Origin: Rahnella victoriana
GTDB lineage: Bacteria > Pseudomonadota > Gammaproteobacteria > Enterobacterales > Enterobacteriaceae
NCBI RefSeq assembly: GCF_004330295.1
Contig: NZ_SJOJ01000010.1
Span: 118,749 to 182,748, forward strand
Direction: 5' to 3'
DNA: 64,000 nt
In this document: piece after piece, positions 62,581 through 64,000 of the stretch
How positions within the stretch are numbered: position 1 is the stretch's first letter
Layout: every line of letters begins with the position of its first letter
The notes under the pieces: model-generated
What the model saw: the letters and a program-made list of their open reading frames with translations, nothing else
The model's database searches: none
What the model was told of the DNA's origin: nothing
Position numbers and translations under genes: made by a program

Positions 62581-63279
62581 CTAGCGACAAAATCCAAACC
62601 AGCGCATGCCGAGGTGAAAGTGATTGGCATGCGCTGCGTTATAATCCGGTCCGATAGAATTTCCAAAAAACGGACAGCTTTCAGAAAATATCTGATGCAC
62701 ATACCGGCCTTCCGCACTGTCCTGCGGCCATTGTTTCAGCACCGTTAAATGACGCCCGTCTGCCAGCACGAATCCGGCAATATCCAATGCTTCAGCCGTA
62801 GCATGTTCACTTAGCCTTGCGTCAGGCTTGTTGTAAACATTACGACACGCATAACTGCCCAGATGGTCAATACGCACCAGCGGCGAACCTAATTGCTCGA
62901 CAGCCAGCGGTTTTGCCACCTGAGACACAAACATCGCACTGCTGAGTGCAAGGCGGCAGCTCGCCAGATAACTTGAACTCAGGGAGACGTCACCCAATCC
63001 GCGCACACGCACAGGATCCGTCAGCGGACATTTACCGCCCATATCCCCCGCGCTATTGAACCTGATGGCACCCGCTTTCTGCGCACGCTCAAGCACCGCC
63101 AGACATGCCTGCGGATTATTATCCAGCTTCCTTAATTTGTAGCGGGTAATGAGATTTGGCGGATCCGAAATGGCCAGCGGCGTAAAGGGATTATATTCAG
63201 AGGGAATGTGACGATTAAGCCAGGGCGCACTGAAATAAGCGATGCCCAGTACCACAATAAGACTCACCCAATATCGCAT
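62581..63279 (-). CDS. Extensin-like C-terminal domain protein (LAS-peptidase-like)
   Basis: 232 residues: an N-terminal hydrophobic anchor or signal (YWVSLIVVLGIAYFSAPW), then the Extensin-like_C domain with Cys residues (CLAVL, KCPL, SCRLAL, ACRNVYN, SCPFFG, GFCR). SEHATAEALDIAGF gives H-x6-D and HANHFHLGM gives H-x-H, the zinc pattern of LAS-type (VanY/MepA-like) peptidases. This suggests a periplasmic zinc enzyme acting on cell wall, an inference. Start ATG at 63279. Confidence 0.8.
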   Translation of the reverse strand: MRYWVSLIVVLGIAYFSAPWLNRHIPSEYNPFTPLAISDPPNLITRYKLRKLDNNPQACLAVLERAQKAGAIRFNSAGDMGGKCPLTDPVRVRGLGDVSLSSSYLASCRLALSSAMFVSQVAKPLAVEQLGSPLVRIDHLGSYACRNVYNKPDARLSEHATAEALDIAGFVLADGRHLTVLKQWPQDSAEGRYVHQIFSESCPFFGNSIGPDYNAAHANHFHLGMRWFGFCR

Positions 63280-63616
63280 AACTCTCCTTTACGTACTGTT
63301 CCGTTTCAGCACTACCCTGATTTTGCGAAAATAATAAGTCGAGTATAGCGCCTGAGTAAATAATGTTCTGACGGGGTTACAAGTCGGGGGATAACCTTAC
63401 TTAGCTTTGACATAAATAGACATTGAGTTTGTTACTTTTATATCCGAAGACGATGTTTCTTCTCCTGTGTCCACTGTGAACTGTCCTTCATAGTGTGTAA
63501 GACCCTCGCATTACCCCTTTCAGCCCGCCCCGAGCGGGCTTTTTTTTTATCTGAATGCAAATAACAGAGTGACGCCGCCATCATCTTCAGCCACGCCACC
63601 CGATATTGTGCAAACC
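63280..63616. other. 337-bp gap with a candidate small RNA on the plus strand
   Basis: No ORF seen. A promoter-like TAGACA-16-TATATC (about 63420-63447) is followed by a hairpin CACT-GTGA / TCA-TAGTG and a strong plus-strand terminator at 63526. The flanking genes are both minus-strand. Confidence 0.5.
63526..63549 (+). terminator. Intrinsic terminator on the plus strand without a gene
   Basis: AGCCCGC / GCGGGCT stem followed by a nine-T run on the plus strand; no plus-strand gene ends here (M20 gene ends 950 bp before). It may end a small RNA of about 100 nt. Confidence 0.75.
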
Positions 63617-64000
63617 TTACTTGTGCGTAAAGTCGATCACCATTCTGCCTTTGATCTTACCTTGTTCCATTTCTTTGAAAATGGCATTGATATCGCCAAG
63701 AGGACGTTTGGTCACTTTCGGCACCACTTTGCCTTCGGCGGCGAACTGGAATGCTTCAGCCAGATCTTCACGCGTGCCGACCAGTGAACCGACGACCTGA
63801 ATACCGTCCAGAACCAGACGAGGAATATTGAGACTCATTGATTCAGGCGGCAAACCAACGGCGACAATACGGCCACCGGCACGCATTGCATCCACTGCGG
63901 AGTTAAATGCGGATTTCGCTGTGGCGGTGACAACAGCAGCATGCGCGCCGCCCACTTTTTCCTGAATAATTTTTGCCGCATCGTCTTTCAGCATATTAAT
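63617..64000 (-). CDS. adhP: Alcohol dehydrogenase AdhP, C-terminal part (window edge)
   Basis: The last 127 residues of an open frame continuing beyond the window. It contains the C-terminal nucleotide-binding half of a zinc MDR alcohol dehydrogenase: [72 protein letters not shown], matching E. coli AdhP. The catalytic zinc part lies outside. It interconverts alcohols and aldehydes with NAD. Confidence 0.92.
   Translation of the reverse strand: MNMLKDDAAKIIQEKVGGAHAAVVTATAKSAFNSAVDAMRAGGRIVAVGLPPESMSLNIPRLVLDGIQVVGSLVGTREDLAEAFQFAAEGKVVPKVTKRPLGDINAIFKEMEQGKIKGRMVIDFTHK

Noticed and set aside
63420..63549. RprA or MicF as identity of the candidate small RNA
   Set aside because: Only short shared words (TGTGTA, CTCGCATT); no overall alignment.

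Overview
The window is a stretch of chromosome from a gammaproteobacterium of the order Enterobacterales. Gene content and order (ppsR-aroH, selO-rflP-nlpC, btuCED, ihfA-pheTSM-rplT-rpmI-infC-thrS, yniABC, ydjM-tcyP, kdgR-yebQ-htpX-prc-proQ-msrC-letAB-rsmF, yebV) follow the E. coli 37-41 min region. The complete hemSTUV cluster, the arn operon beside nlpC/btuD and the kdu/kdgR pectate genes point to Yersiniaceae, most likely a Rahnella/Ewingella/Serratia-type organism. Genus is an inference; no rRNA or species marker is present. No insertion sequence, prophage, tRNA, rRNA or CRISPR array was seen.

Layout: 0.1-2.1 kb carries ppsR and aroH. 2.2-6.1 kb is a Fur-box-controlled heme uptake operon, hemSTUV, sitting where E. 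coli has only ydiE; no hemP or hemR receptor gene is beside it. 6.1-10.6 kb on the minus strand holds selO, the degenerate EAL gene rflP, a displaced lplA and nlpC. 10.7-18.1 kb is the complete arnBCADTEF lipid A L-Ara4N operon, preceded by a PmrA box and a PhoP-like box. 18.5-20.9 kb is btuCED. 21.0-21.9 kb has two divergent small His/Gly-rich envelope genes: a secreted DUF2502 protein and a 53-residue lipoprotein. 22.3-29.5 kb is the translation superoperon thrS-infC-rpmI-rplT / pheM-pheS-pheT-ihfA, with an AUU start in infC and a pheM attenuator.

29.8-33.8 kb has marC, emtA, yniA, yniB and hxpB. 33.9-38.9 kb has kduID with a KdgR box, ydjM with a LexA box, tcyP and kdgR itself. 39.2-50.8 kb is yebQ, htpX, prc, proQ, msrC, letAB and rsmF. 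From 51 kb the content is more accessory: a three-PAS GGDEF diguanylate cyclase, yebV, a C39-like cysteine peptidase, an ASCH protein, two translationally coupled large WG-repeat exported proteins (about 5.6 kb), a DUF1883-like small protein with a CRP-like site, an M20 amidohydrolase, an extensin-like/LAS-type protein, and the 3' part of adhP running off the window.

The least explained parts are the tandem WG-repeat pair, the C39-like peptidase, the His/Gly-rich envelope pair, and two intergenic regions (about 8.5-8.9 kb and 63.4-63.55 kb) that end in plus-strand intrinsic terminators although no plus-strand gene leads into them. Most of the remainder is well-conserved core genome. No clear novel multi-gene system could be proven from sequence alone; the WG pair is the best candidate.
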